Shown: in pieces, positions 24,001 to 32,036 of the stretch
How the letters are laid out: every line of letters begins with the position of its first letter
Position numbering within the stretch: position 1 is the stretch's first letter
Assembly: GCF_000173075.1 (NCBI RefSeq)
Contig: NZ_ABVL01000028.1
Coordinates: forward strand, 1 to 64,000
Reading direction: 5' to 3'
Length of the DNA stretch: 64,000 bases
Source of the DNA: Chthoniobacter flavus Ellin428
Lineage (GTDB): Bacteria; Verrucomicrobiota; Verrucomicrobiia; Chthoniobacterales; Chthoniobacteraceae
Notes under the pieces: model-generated
Database searches by the model: none
What the model was told of the DNA's origin: nothing
Seen by the model: the letters and a program-made list of their open reading frames with translations, nothing else
Program-made: the position numbers and the translations under genes

Positions 24001-25882
24001 TTGCCGCCGCCCCCTGGGCCACGCGGGCGCCCAGCCCGGCGGCCTTCGTCCCAAAGCTCGCCCCCGCGCGATTCGCCCAATCCTTCCCGAAATTTTCGAA
24101 GGACTGGACGACGCCGGGCGAACCTTTCTCGTAGGCGTTGGCCGCGCCACGCAGGCCGCGAGCGGCCAGGCTTTCGCCTTCACCGGCCAGCGCGCTGAGC
24201 CCTGTGGCGGCCACGCCGGTCACGGCCTTGGGCAGGCCCGCGCCGAAGCTGATGAGATTGCCGGCCGCATCGTAGTAAGGATGCGCCTCGGCGGCGTCGT
24301 TGAACGCCTTCACCGTGTCCGAATACTCGCCGAGTTTGTGCAAAATTTTGTTCGCGCCCCACGAGGCGATGCCGCCGGTGATGGCGCCGCCGATGGCCGC
24401 GCCGAGCGGCACGGTGACGACATCGGCCGGCCCGAAGAACGCGCCGATGGCCGCCCCGGCTTCCGCGCCGACGGGCGCGCCGGCGAGAAAGGCCGCGCCG
24501 GTGGTGGCGCCGTGGCCGAGGGCCATGAGGCGGCGCGCCACGGGGTTGGTCTCGACGAGCTGTTGCTGCTCCTGCATGGCCTTCTCGGCAGCCTGCGCCT
24601 TGGGGAGCAAGGCATTGAATTTATCCTGGTCGATCTGGCCCGCCTGGAAGGCCGCGCGCACGCCGTCGGTGAGACGTTTCGGATCGAAGCTGATCGAGCC
24701 ATTGGTCTCCAGGCGATAAGGCGCATCCGTGGGCTGAAAGGGCGCGGGTGGCGGGGAGGGCGCGGCGGACGCAGCGGATGGCGTGGGCGCATTCGACGGC
24801 GTCACTGCGGTGTTAGTTACCGGGCCGTTGGTTTGGGAGTTATTAGTGGGAGGGTTCTTAGTCAGGGAGTCATTGGCGATCGCGTCCGCGATCCCCTGCC
24901 CGGCCCGGAGGTTATCCAGCCCGGCGGAAGAAGAGTGATCCAACCCGGGAATGGCCGGCGCGGGCGACGCCGCCGGCTGCGGCCACGCGGGCGTGGGTAG
25001 CGAAGCGCTTGACACGGCGTCCGGCTGGCTCTGCGCCGTAGCCGGCGGCGGCGGCCCTTGCGACGCCGATCCCTGGTCCGGCGTAGCGGTGGCAGGCGGT
25101 CCCGCGGCGGCCAGGCGCGAAGTCGACCCCTGGTCCGACGAAGCGGCGGTAGGCGGCCCCGCGGCGGCCAGGCGCGAAGTCGACAGCGCGCTGTAGGAGC
25201 GGCGCAAGTCATCCAAAGTATCGGCGTGATCGCTGACGATCGACGCCGCGCGGTTACTGAGGTCCGCGAGGTTATCCCGAAGAAGCTGGGATTGCGGGGT
25301 CAGCCGCGTGGGCCCAAACGGTGAAGACTGATTGGCACTGGAATCGGCCAGCGCCGCATTGATCCGCGCCTGGATCGCGCTGTGCAACGCCGCCGGATCG
25401 GCCAGCGCATCATCCGGCACGCTGAACCCGAGATAGCCCAGCTTCTGCCGCGTATCGAGCATCGACTGCCCGGCCACCTGCCGCGCCGCCTGGTAATCCT
25501 GCTGGGCCCTGGACACCGGATCCGCCGGCGCCGGCGAAGCATCAGGCCCGGAGCTCGACGGCGCGGTGAGCAGCGTGAGCGCCGCGCCCGGATCGGCCGA
25601 GGAAGGCGAAGTGATATTCGGCAGAGTCTCGTACGACGGTGCGGCATTCAGCGGCGCATTCGGAATTTTCCAGGCATCCCAAGGATCCGGCGCGGAAGCA
25701 TCCGGCGCGTCGGGAATGGACTGATCAGCCCACGGCCTCGGCGTATAATAAGTGAGCCCGCGCTGTGCGAGGTCAGACGCCTTGATCGTGGCATCATCGA
25801 GCGTCGTGGCGCTGCTCGTCGACGTCGACGTCGGAGCTGCGTCCATGGCCTCGGGATCGGAATCAAAAAAGGAATCGCCCAT
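21071..25882 (-). CDS. 1,603-residue polymorphic-toxin-like protein
   Basis: The N-terminus (MGDSFFDSDPEAMDAAP, then TLDDATIKASDLAQRGL) is shared with the 11356-14736 protein. Then follow a Pro/Ala/Ser linker with repeated ASSDQGSTSRLAAAGPP units (about 230-330), a Gly/Ala-rich hydrophobic region (about 470-700, including GAEAGAAIGAFFGP), and a second linker. A RQRIADAQAQ coiled segment (about 875) precedes one WGVTEADRGT module (about 992), two WGEVTDAHRG modules (about 1062 and 1149) and a diverged WGEVGANDIGRDIETRDGRK module (about 1287). The unique C-terminal 260 residues include NLSKKDVSDHVLAKSRDNEE and ARATPAEEYTHAIDIL. I recognise no enzyme family there; the EEYTHA stretch could be a metal site, but this is speculative. 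There is no signal peptide, so secretion by a specialised system or release by lysis would be needed. Confidence 0.8.
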   Translation of the reverse strand: MGDSFFDSDPEAMDAAPTSTSTSSATTLDDATIKASDLAQRGLTYYTPRPWADQSIPDAPDASAPDPWDAWKIPNAPLNAAPSYETLPNITSPSSADPGAALTLLTAPSSSGPDASPAPADPVSRAQQDYQAARQVAGQSMLDTRQKLGYLGFSVPDDALADPAALHSAIQARINAALADSSANQSSPFGPTRLTPQSQLLRDNLADLSNRAASIVSDHADTLDDLRRSYSALSTSRLAAAGPPTAASSDQGSTSRLAAAGPPATATPDQGSASQGPPPPATAQSQPDAVSSASLPTPAWPQPAASPAPAIPGLDHSSSAGLDNLRAGQGIADAIANDSLTKNPPTNNSQTNGPVTNTAVTPSNAPTPSAASAAPSPPPAPFQPTDAPYRLETNGSISFDPKRLTDGVRAAFQAGQIDQDKFNALLPKAQAAEKAMQEQQQLVETNPVARRLMALGHGATTGAAFLAGAPVGAEAGAAIGAFFGPADVVTVPLGAAIGGAITGGIASWGANKILHKLGEYSDTVKAFNDAAEAHPYYDAAGNLISFGAGLPKAVTGVAATGLSALAGEGESLAARGLRGAANAYEKGSPGVVQSFENFGKDWANRAGASFGTKAAGLGARVAQGAAANVAIDTTIKEGARALGLSDEGQTLSGAVQAALIGGIMAGHGITVNDIPHEVASEVTTRGYLRDQYGLGSRDALSDAEIAARFPGVDAVTAQALRRPLNPGEREIYNSVATQMKAALDRGETLGTDPQITARQALTGGKPYGNTSVEITPTSGPRGGSSAGAPMPETAPLPQTPGLSSPPAPSAPRSPSPAGPRDVAPTTGPASTSGSSLSDTPASSSRQDTPSSPDPDATPSAAPAGGTSPAPDAATALRQRIADAQAQQEQAKRDGNSLAVAMHGLDLAQARRQLAALPASRLSNAGAPPAAPLIPQPAGSDTRPAAETTSPTGGAVSPAPSSRDPAAPGAATAKASPPAPAIPVTSVTSERPWGVTEADRGTRVESRNGITGTLGDANSQKAAIRDANGNDHLFDAADVRPAAPNVPRGTAAKPNTAAQPGPWGEVTDAHRGLPIETRDGRTGTLAAGPLPNTPNPNVAIRDAQGTLREVPLADTRLAGSAGGDAPSPESSATVPNTSANPNTAPAKPGPWGEVTDAHRGLAIETQDGRTGTLEAGPLPNTPNPNVAIRDVQGKLQTVPQAETRLAGSVGGSRLSEPTGKASSSANPAMPHVEMSGNRAAVVEPDGHISATFETPAAARQALRDRLSSGTFEERAYLLGPRDPDEGWGEVGANDIGRDIETRDGRKGTVVGYGANRFWFKSGEGNPQLEDFENVRFYQPEDAWFADHVAKEVDLAHSEYDPLFQQVGVTPNRDANAGVNAMVNSNWNPNDPNSSPVKVNLSKKDVSDHVLAKSRDNEEVAQIVARATPAEEYTHAIDILDDSQEFLRSPERARGVKWNSYRKLQQHLTVADIIDAVDRLQANPEKQQEAIQTLETLFRSYKMAHDPNHPDYQKMSWPEIIKDPEKRRVLVGEAVRQLAQYAESEDTSELGYLKPLDENRYNVQKAFYEKALRQLNEGMFGNRLRNKVNKVVAEIKNLKTLRDGQ

Positions 25883-26265
25883 CCCCCGCCGCCGTTGCTA
25901 CCCTTCAGGTGAGGGTCAAGCGCGAAAGTAGGAGTTAGCGCATTTTAAATAACACTGCAGTCGCGGCGAATGAAACGCCGAGGGGAAAAGGATGAAGGAT
26001 GAGGGATGAAGTGAATTGCGCTACGCGGTTTTTGGGAGATCGACACTCGCTATCGGGTAACGTGCTTTTTCATCCTTCCGCCTTCATCCTTCATCCTTCT
26101 CTTCCTCTGCTGGCTTCTCTATTTTTCGAGAACCGGCTCCTAAAGCGGCGCAGCTGCGCCGCACTCCAAAACGCAAGGGTCCATGGCCCGCCGTTTCGCA
26201 TCGTAAAAATAGTTGCCTGGCGAGCGTAGACTCAGCGCGGAGGCGGACCTCCGGGGAGCACACTC
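25883..26265. other. Upstream region of the 1,603-residue gene; no gene found
   Basis: The first 50 bp (CCGTTGCTACCC, GGTCAAGCGCGAAAG) match the upstream region of the 14736 gene. Simple GGATGAAGG/CTTCATCC runs lie on both sides of 26000-26100 and can pair as a hairpin. A block at 26222-26260 (GAGCGTAGACTCAGCGCGGA) repeats one at 14797. The frame at 25999-26229 is low-complexity and not convincing. Confidence 0.5.
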
Positions 26266-26299
26266 GTTTGCTCGGCGCCTCACTTCAGATTCTTAATCT

Positions 26300-26780
26300 G
26301 GCTCTTCGCTGTTTGGAGTGGGTGCCAACGGCTTGGCGTTTGCTCCGCGGTGAAATTATGGCAGTGAGCGCGAAGCGCCCCAACCATCTTCGTCATCCTG
26401 AGCGGAGCGGGGAAGCATGGGCGGAGTCCAAGGACCTCCGACTTCCGCGGGTTTTTGTGCGGAGCGTCGGCAAGCTCTCGAAGAAAAAACGTCTTCTCCG
26501 GTGAAGCGCGTGAAGAGAAGGATATTGGGCGTCCCCCTTCTTCATTACGGCAAAGATCATGGTTTAGCGAATAACAGTAACGATGGTATCGCAATCCCGT
26601 CGCTCGGTTACACGGCTCCGCGCAAAAACCCACGGAGATCAGAGGTCCTTCGACTCCGCCCATGCTTCCCTGCTCCGCTCAGGATGACACGTTTTTTTCC
26701 GGGCGCTTCGCGCTCACTGCGATGATTTCCCCGCGAGCACAGGCAGTTCGTAAGCCACCCACTCCAAACAGCGAAGAGCC
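26300..26780. repeat. 481-bp inverted repeat (arms about 165 bp)
   Basis: The left arm starts GGCTCTTCGCTGTTTGGAGT at 26300, and the right arm ends with its complement (ACTCCAAACAGCGAAGAGCC) at 26780. The arms pair for about 165 bp with some mismatches, including TCATCCTGAGCGGAGC against GCTCCGCTCAGGATGA and GTTTTTGTGCGGAGC against GCTCCGCGCAAAAAC. The central 145 bp (26466-26610) has no gene. Parts of the arms recur at 42140-42185. It lies between the minus-strand genes starting at 25882 and ending at 26842. Confidence 0.85.
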
Positions 26781-26841
26781 CTAATTACTGATTACTAAAT
26801 ACTGATCACTAATCCCCTTACCGACCGCGGCCCCGCTCCGG

Positions 26842-28113
26842 CTACTTCCCCCCGAGGCAAAACAAATGCGTCATCCCGCGCACGAAAATCTTTCCCTGCG
26901 CGAAGGCCGGCGTCGCCAACACCTTCTCTCCAAAGGACGACTGGGATACTTCTCCGTATTGCCGCAGGGTGCCAGCTACCGTCATCACCCCTTTCGCGGT
27001 GATGACATACAGCTTGCCGCCCGCGATACTCGGTGACGCGTTGCACTCGTCGCCCAGGTCGTGCTCCCACTGCTTCCTGCCGGTTTTCGCGTCGTAGCAG
27101 GTCATCATTCCACCGGCATCGACGAGAAACACCAACTCGCCATCGCTCACCGGGCTGGTCACCGCGGGGATGCCATCCTCCGCCACCCAGCCGAGATGTG
27201 ACCCCGTCACATCGCCCTCCCCATCGGGCCGAATCGTTTGCAACTTGTTCGCCGGGCTGACGGCGAAAACGGTGCCATTGGCAAAGATCGGCGAGGGCGT
27301 CACCTCGCCGTCGAGCCCCTCCGCGCGCCACAGCTCCGCGCCATCCTTGGCCGCATACGAAATCACCAGCGGCACCGCGCAAGTCACGATCTGCGTCTTG
27401 CCCGCCGCATCGAAGACAATCGGCGTAGCCCACGAGGCTCCCACCGGACGCTCCCGCTCCCACACCACCTTTCCCGTCGCGCCGTCGAGCGCCAGAAGTT
27501 TGCTCGCCTTATCCTCCGGATCACCTTGGTCGAACTGCACGATCACCCGGCCCTGCCAGGTGAGCAACGAGGTCGCGAAGCCATATTGATTCTTGGGAAA
27601 ACCGAGATACTTCGCCCACGCCACTTTGCCGTCGAAATCAAAGGCCGCGATGTCGCCATCCGCAAACATCGCATACACACGCTGCCCATCCGTCGCCACC
27701 GTCCCCGCCGCCATTCCGCATTCGTCCGGCACCTTCGGCCGTTCGTCCGGACTTCCCGCGGTCCTCGGCACGGTGCTTTCCCACAGCAACTTTCCCGTCG
27801 CCACGTCGAAGGCCATCACCTCGCACTTCTTCTCGTCCCCGCCGGAGAGAAACACCCGGTTCCCCCAGACAACCGGCGAACTGAACCCCGCCATTGGCAC
27901 CGGCACCGACCACGCCACATTCTCCCCGCTCTGGACATTGAAACTCAGCGGGAACCCTTTTTGTTGGGTAAACCCATTCCCCTCCGGCCCACGAAACCGC
28001 GGCCAATTCGCTTGAAACTCCTTGGCGGGCAGCCCATCCGCCATGAGCAGGCCAGCGACCCCAACCGCCAGGACCATGGAGAGGAGAAGTTTGCCGGGAT
28101 TGAGGATATTCAT
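26842..28113 (-). CDS. Secreted PQQ-type beta-propeller protein
   Basis: The ATG at 28113 gives a membrane/signal sequence (MNILNPGKLLLSMVLAVGVA). The 423-residue protein then starts WPRFRGPEGNGFTQQKGFP and repeats blade motifs such as AFDVATGKLLWE, ALDGATGKVVWERE and CYDAKTGRKQWEHD. These are typical PQQ-like (YVTN/quinoprotein) beta-propeller repeats. Such Verrucomicrobiota/Planctomycetota proteins are exported; their substrates are generally unknown, and PQQ binding is not implied by the repeats. It is divergent from the related gene at 28200, with 86 bp between them that must hold both promoters. Confidence 0.88.
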   Translation of the reverse strand: MNILNPGKLLLSMVLAVGVAGLLMADGLPAKEFQANWPRFRGPEGNGFTQQKGFPLSFNVQSGENVAWSVPVPMAGFSSPVVWGNRVFLSGGDEKKCEVMAFDVATGKLLWESTVPRTAGSPDERPKVPDECGMAAGTVATDGQRVYAMFADGDIAAFDFDGKVAWAKYLGFPKNQYGFATSLLTWQGRVIVQFDQGDPEDKASKLLALDGATGKVVWERERPVGASWATPIVFDAAGKTQIVTCAVPLVISYAAKDGAELWRAEGLDGEVTPSPIFANGTVFAVSPANKLQTIRPDGEGDVTGSHLGWVAEDGIPAVTSPVSDGELVFLVDAGGMMTCYDAKTGRKQWEHDLGDECNASPSIAGGKLYVITAKGVMTVAGTLRQYGEVSQSSFGEKVLATPAFAQGKIFVRGMTHLFCLGGK

Positions 28114-28199
28114 ACGGTGGCGGGGAGGGATCAAAGAAAGTGCCAGTATTCTACGCGGGGGCGGGTTGACAACGGTAAGTCGACCTGAACCCCGCTTTT

Positions 28200-29883
28200 A
28201 TGACCAGGCTATCCCCCCTTTCTTTGACGCTCACCTTTCTCCTGGCGGCCGCCACGGTCCAGGCTGCCGACTGGCCATCCTGGGGCGGCCGCGATCCGGG
28301 GCGGAACATGGTGTCGAACGAAAAGGGCCTGCCCGCGAACTTCAATCCCGGCGAAAAATCTCCGACCGGCAGCGGCATCCTGCCGGGCACCACGCAAAAC
28401 GTCCGTTGGGTGGTCAAGCTCGGCACCTTCATCTGCGGCAACCCGACGGTGGCCAACGGCCGCGTTTTCGTGGGCAGCGACGACGCCAGTCTCCAGGGCG
28501 ATCCGCGGCTCAAGCGCACCAAGGGCGGCATGGTGTGGTGCCTGGATGAGAAGACCGGCCAGACCCTCTGGCGTCTGCCCGTGCCCGCCCGGCCGAAAGA
28601 GCGGCTCCCCGAGAACGCGCACTACGGACAGCAAAATCTCGGCGTGTGCTCATCACCCTGCGTGGTCGGCGATCGCGCCTATGTCGTCACGAACTCCTGT
28701 GAAATTCTTTGCCTCAATGTCAAAAGCCAGGCCGAGGGCAATCAGGGTCCCTTCCAGGATGAAGCCCAATACATCGCCGGCGCGAAGAATCCGCCCGTAC
28801 CGATCGAGAAGACCGACGGCGATATTATCTGGAAATACGATCTGGTGGATGACCTCGGCGTATGCCCGCACGACGTGGCCGCCTGCTCCATCCTCGCCGA
28901 TGGCCGGTTCCTCTACGTCACCTCCGCCAATGGCGTCAATCACGAGCACACCTTCTGCCTGCGGCCCGACGCGCCGAGCTTCATCTGTCTCGACGCCCAG
29001 ACCGGCAAGCTGCTCGCCACCGATACCGAGGGTCTCGGCCACCGCATGTGGCATTGCCTGTGGTCGCCGCCCACCATCGGCACGGTGAATGGCAAAAAGC
29101 TCGTCTTCTTCGGCGGCGGCGATGGCGTCTGCTACGCGTTCGAGGCGCTCACGGAAGTGCCCGGCCAGCCCGTCCATTTCAAGAAAGTGTGGTCCTTCGA
29201 TTGCGACCTGCCGAACTACCGCGACCCGCTCGGCGACGGCCAGTCCCTTCAACTACTACATCGGCGACAAGCGCAAAAAATATTCGACCAACAAGGACGA
29301 CGGCACCTTCCTCGGGCCGAGTGAGATCATCGCCTCGCCGGTCTTCCATGAAGGCCGCGTGTATTGCACCATCGGCCAGGATCCCATGCATGGCCGCGGG
29401 CGCGGCATGCTCGCTTGCATCGACGCCAGCAAGACGGGCGACATTACCCAGAGCGGTTGCGTGTGGCGCTACGACGGCATCGAGCGCACCATCGGCAGCG
29501 TCGCCATTCACAATGGCCTGCTCTTCGCAAGCGACCTCGCCGGACATATCCACTGCCTCGATGTCCAGACCGGCAAACCCTACTGGGTCTATGACGCCAA
29601 GGCGGATGATTGGAGCACGCCGCTCGTCGCCGACGGCAAGGTCTACGTCGGCACCAAGAAAAAACTCGTCGTCCTCGCCGAGAGCAAGGAGATGAAACTT
29701 CTCTCCGAGATCAACCTCGGCTCCAGCGCCTACGCCACGCCCGTCGCCGCCAACGGCACCCTCTTCGTCTGCTCGCAAAGCTACCTCTGGGCCGTGCAAC
29801 AAGGCGCCCACGAGGCGCCGGGAACGACCAGTAGCAACGCGCTAGTGCCAGTCACAGGGTCAGTCACCGCATCCGCGAAGTAA
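28200..29883 (+). pseudogene. Secreted PQQ-type beta-propeller protein, frameshifted
   Basis: The first frame (28200 to about 29243) gives a signal peptide (MTRLSPLSLTLTFLLAAATV), DWPSWGGRDPGRNMVSNEKG and blade motifs such as CLDEKTGQTLWRLP and CLDAQTGKLLATDTEG. At GACGGCCAGTCCCTTCAAC the reading continues in the +1 frame (PFNYYIGDKRKKYSTNKDDG) to a natural C-terminus at 29883. A two-base loss near 29245 restores a single 560-residue protein. The frame switch is the only lesion, so a consensus error or a recent mutation are both possible. It is a paralogue of the divergent gene at 26842. Confidence 0.85.
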
Positions 29884-29901
29884 CGCGCTTTCGCAGTGGA
29901 A

Positions 29902-30096
29902 AATCGCGGAGCGATGCTCCGCCTGTAGCCGTGGACTTTAGTCCACGGAACCCTGTCCCCTGAAGGCCGTCGCGGAGCGACGTTTGCACCGTGAGGCTCA
30001 CTGTAAAAGGCCAACGTCGCTACGCGACGATTCCGCCTGGAATGCGGTTCCGTGGACTAAAGTCCACGGCTACACGCAGGTATCGCTCCGCGATTT
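29902..30096. repeat. 195-bp nested inverted repeat
   Basis: The left arm AATCGCGGAGCGAT...GTAGCCGTGGACTTTAGTCC and the right arm GGACTAAAGTCCACGGCTAC...ATCGCTCCGCGATT are inverted over about 60 bp. Each arm also contains the palindrome CCGTGGACTTTAGTCCACGG. The centre has a further pair (CGTCGCGGAGCGACG and CGTCGCTACGCGACG). It lies between convergent genes ending at 29883 and 30220, so it could work as a terminator. No gene lies in it. Confidence 0.85.
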
Positions 30097-30219
30097 ATTC
30101 ACTGCAGAGAATATCTTTAACCCTCTACGAAGCTCTCAGACCACCGAGACAGCGAGGAAAAGCGACGGTCACGGGCCCCGCCATGGAAGCTGCTTCCGAA
30201 TTTGAAGAGGAATGTCGAT

Positions 30220-31494
30220 TCAACCGAGTTCGACTCCGTTGGCCGCCAGCCGCTGTTGCACCTCGGCGATGTGCTCGCGGTCGCGCGTCTCGATCGTGCA
30301 CAGCACGTGGACCCGCGAAAGATCGGGACCGGCGAAGGTGCGATTGTGGACGATCTCGGTGACATTCGCGCCCGCGTCCGCCAGCACGCGGGAAAGATGC
30401 GCGAGACCGCCCGGTCGATCGCTGATCAAGGCGTCGAAACGATAGATGCGTCCATCCGCCGCCAGCCCGCGCTCGATGACGCGGCTGTGCGCGAGCGGGT
30501 CGATGTTGCCCCCGCTGAGCAGCAAGACCACGCGGCGTCCGCGCAGATCGGGCAGGCTCCCGCTGAGCAACGCCGCGAGACCCGCCGCCCCGGCTCCTTC
30601 GATCACGCACTTCTCCAGCTCCGTGAGACGCAACATGGCCAGCGCCAGCGCTTCCTCGCTCACCTGCACCATGCGCGAAACCAGCGGCCGCGCGATGGCC
30701 AGCGTGTGCTTGCCCGCTTCGGCCACGGCCAGGCCATCGGCTAGCGTAAAGCGAGTCTGCACCCGCACCGGTGCTTCCGCCGCGAGCCCGGCGGCAAAGC
30801 ATGCGGCATTCGCCGGTTCGACGCCGATGATTTCCAAATCCGGCTTGAGCGCCTGCAGCACCGTCGCCACACCGGCGAGCAACCCACCTCCTCCCACCGG
30901 AACGAGGATCGCCTCGGCATCCGGCACCTGTTCGAGGATTTCAAAGGCCAGCGTCCCCTGCCCGGCGATCACCTGCGGATCGTCGAAAGGATGCACATAA
31001 GTCAGCCCAAACTCCTTCGCCAGTCGCCCCGCTTCGCCGCGCGCTTCGTCGAAGGTATCGCCGTGCAACACCACCTTCGCGCCGAATTGCCGGCAACGCG
31101 CCACCTTCACCAACGGCGCAAAGCGCGGCATCACCACCGTGACCGGCACGCTCAGCGAGCGCCCATGCCACGAGAGCCCCAGCGCATGATTTCCCGCCGA
31201 CGCCGCAACCACCCCGAGACGCGCCTGTTCCGGCGACAGTTGCGCCAGGGCATTGCGCGCCCCGCGTTCCTTGAAACTGCCTGTTCGCTGCAAATGCTCC
31301 TGCTTGCAGAAAACGCGCGCTCCGGTGAGCTCGCTCAAGGCCGCCGATTCGACGCACGGCGTGCGCGCGACGGAGCCGTTCAAGCGCAACCGCGCGGCCA
31401 CGATTTCGGAAAGCGAAACGGTGGCGTGCGCTTCGCTTTCCGCCGCTGTGGCAGCGGACGCGGTTTCAGATTCAGGTTCGGCGAGGGTTTTCAT
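30220..31494 (-). CDS. ilvA: Threonine ammonia-lyase (threonine dehydratase) with ACT domain
   Basis: This 424-residue PLP enzyme converts threonine to 2-oxobutanoate and ammonia, the first step of isoleucine synthesis. It has the PLP lysine in TGSFKERGAR (Lys75), VVAASAGNHALGLSWHG, the glycine loop PVGGGGLLAG and the C-terminal LLSGGNID. A single C-terminal ACT domain (about 345-424, DRPGGLAHLSRVLADAGANV) follows, as in the shorter TdcB/IlvA-type enzymes, and is a possible allosteric site. The first 25 residues are a low-complexity extension. Upstream are an attenuator-like terminator and an Ile-rich leader peptide, which suggests that the enzyme serves isoleucine synthesis. Confidence 0.95.
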   Translation of the reverse strand: MKTLAEPESETASAATAAESEAHATVSLSEIVAARLRLNGSVARTPCVESAALSELTGARVFCKQEHLQRTGSFKERGARNALAQLSPEQARLGVVAASAGNHALGLSWHGRSLSVPVTVVMPRFAPLVKVARCRQFGAKVVLHGDTFDEARGEAGRLAKEFGLTYVHPFDDPQVIAGQGTLAFEILEQVPDAEAILVPVGGGGLLAGVATVLQALKPDLEIIGVEPANAACFAAGLAAEAPVRVQTRFTLADGLAVAEAGKHTLAIARPLVSRMVQVSEEALALAMLRLTELEKCVIEGAGAAGLAALLSGSLPDLRGRRVVLLLSGGNIDPLAHSRVIERGLAADGRIYRFDALISDRPGGLAHLSRVLADAGANVTEIVHNRTFAGPDLSRVHVLCTIETRDREHIAEVQQRLAANGVELG

Positions 31495-31512
31495 GGGAGC
31501 ATTTAGGCAAAC

Positions 31513-31542
31513 AAAAAACCCTGAGCGGTTAACTCAGGGTTT
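31513..31542 (-). terminator. Attenuator terminator upstream of ilvA
   Basis: On the minus strand AAACCCTGAG (31542-31533) pairs with CTCAGGGTTT (31525-31516) around a 7-nt loop and is followed by a T-run (TTTTTTG). It lies about 20 bp before the ilvA start, after the leader peptide. A strong terminator inside a leader, before the gene it would stop, is the classic attenuator layout. Confidence 0.8.
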
Positions 31543-31577
31543 CAGAGATTTAAGACTGGCGATGGATCAGCGCGCGT

Positions 31578-31649
31578 CTATCCCTGCCCCGAGTGGGACT
31601 CAATAATGACCGCAATGATCATAATGGAGTTGGCAGAGATGGAACGCAT
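31578..31649 (-). CDS. Ile-rich leader peptide of the ilvA attenuator
   Basis: The frame ATG (31649) to TAG (31578) encodes 23 residues beginning MRSISANSIMIIAVIIE, with six isoleucines and one valine, five of the six isoleucines within residues 9-16. It ends 36 bp before the terminator stem. Ribosome stalling at the Ile codons when charged isoleucine tRNA is scarce would prevent the terminator from forming. This is inferred from the layout; the competing antiterminator structure was not folded in detail. Confidence 0.75.
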   Translation of the reverse strand: MRSISANSIMIIAVIIESHSGQG

Positions 31650-32036
31650 GTGAGGCGCCTAGATCGCCGAGAAACGCGCCGGTGTCAACGTTTCGTCCGG
31701 CCTATGACAAAGTTTGCGAGCTTCGCTTTCGTATTACCGGCGGTTCGTTTTCACCAGCGAGGATGTAACCGCCCCACTCCGCTGGGACGCGGAGGACCGC
31801 TTCGATTTCAGGTTTTCTCCCGCGCCCCGGCGGAATAGGTCTTTCCTTTCTTCCCAAAGTTAGCGCTGCCCCGTCAGCGCGCTCCTCATTCCTTGCGCAA
31901 GGCTGAGCATCCTTTGTCCGTCCTCCCGCGAGCCGGATGCCTCCGCCCCAAAATCCGCGCAGCACGCTTTACTTCATCCTTCCGCCTTCGTCCTTCATCC
32001 TTCATATTCCGATTCCCCCTTCCCTTTCCCCCAAAC
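31650..32036. other. Intergenic region without a recognised gene
   Basis: It lies between the divergent ilvA leader and the hydrolase gene and must contain both promoters. It includes a TTCATCCTTCCGCCTTCGTC repeat (from about 31973) of the same CTTCATCC type as at 26080 and 62700. Frames here are short and low-complexity. Confidence 0.5.

Noticed and set aside
23489-25000. A 503-residue plus-strand frame inside the 1,603-residue gene
   Set aside because: Composition is Arg/Gly/Ala-rich and repetitive, mirroring the Pro/Ala linker on the other strand. There is no start context or family.
11356-25882. Prophage or conjugative-element polyvalent proteins as an explanation for the large genes
   Set aside because: No phage structural, integrase, relaxase or replication gene is nearby, and the coupled small partners with swapped C-termini fit toxin/immunity better. 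I keep it as a weaker alternative because the hydrophobic Gly/Ala-rich regions do resemble some phage-injected proteins.
31702-31965. A minus-strand 87-residue frame upstream of the hydrolase gene
   Set aside because: It has a low-complexity Arg/Gly-rich composition, no start context, and lies in the divergent promoter region.
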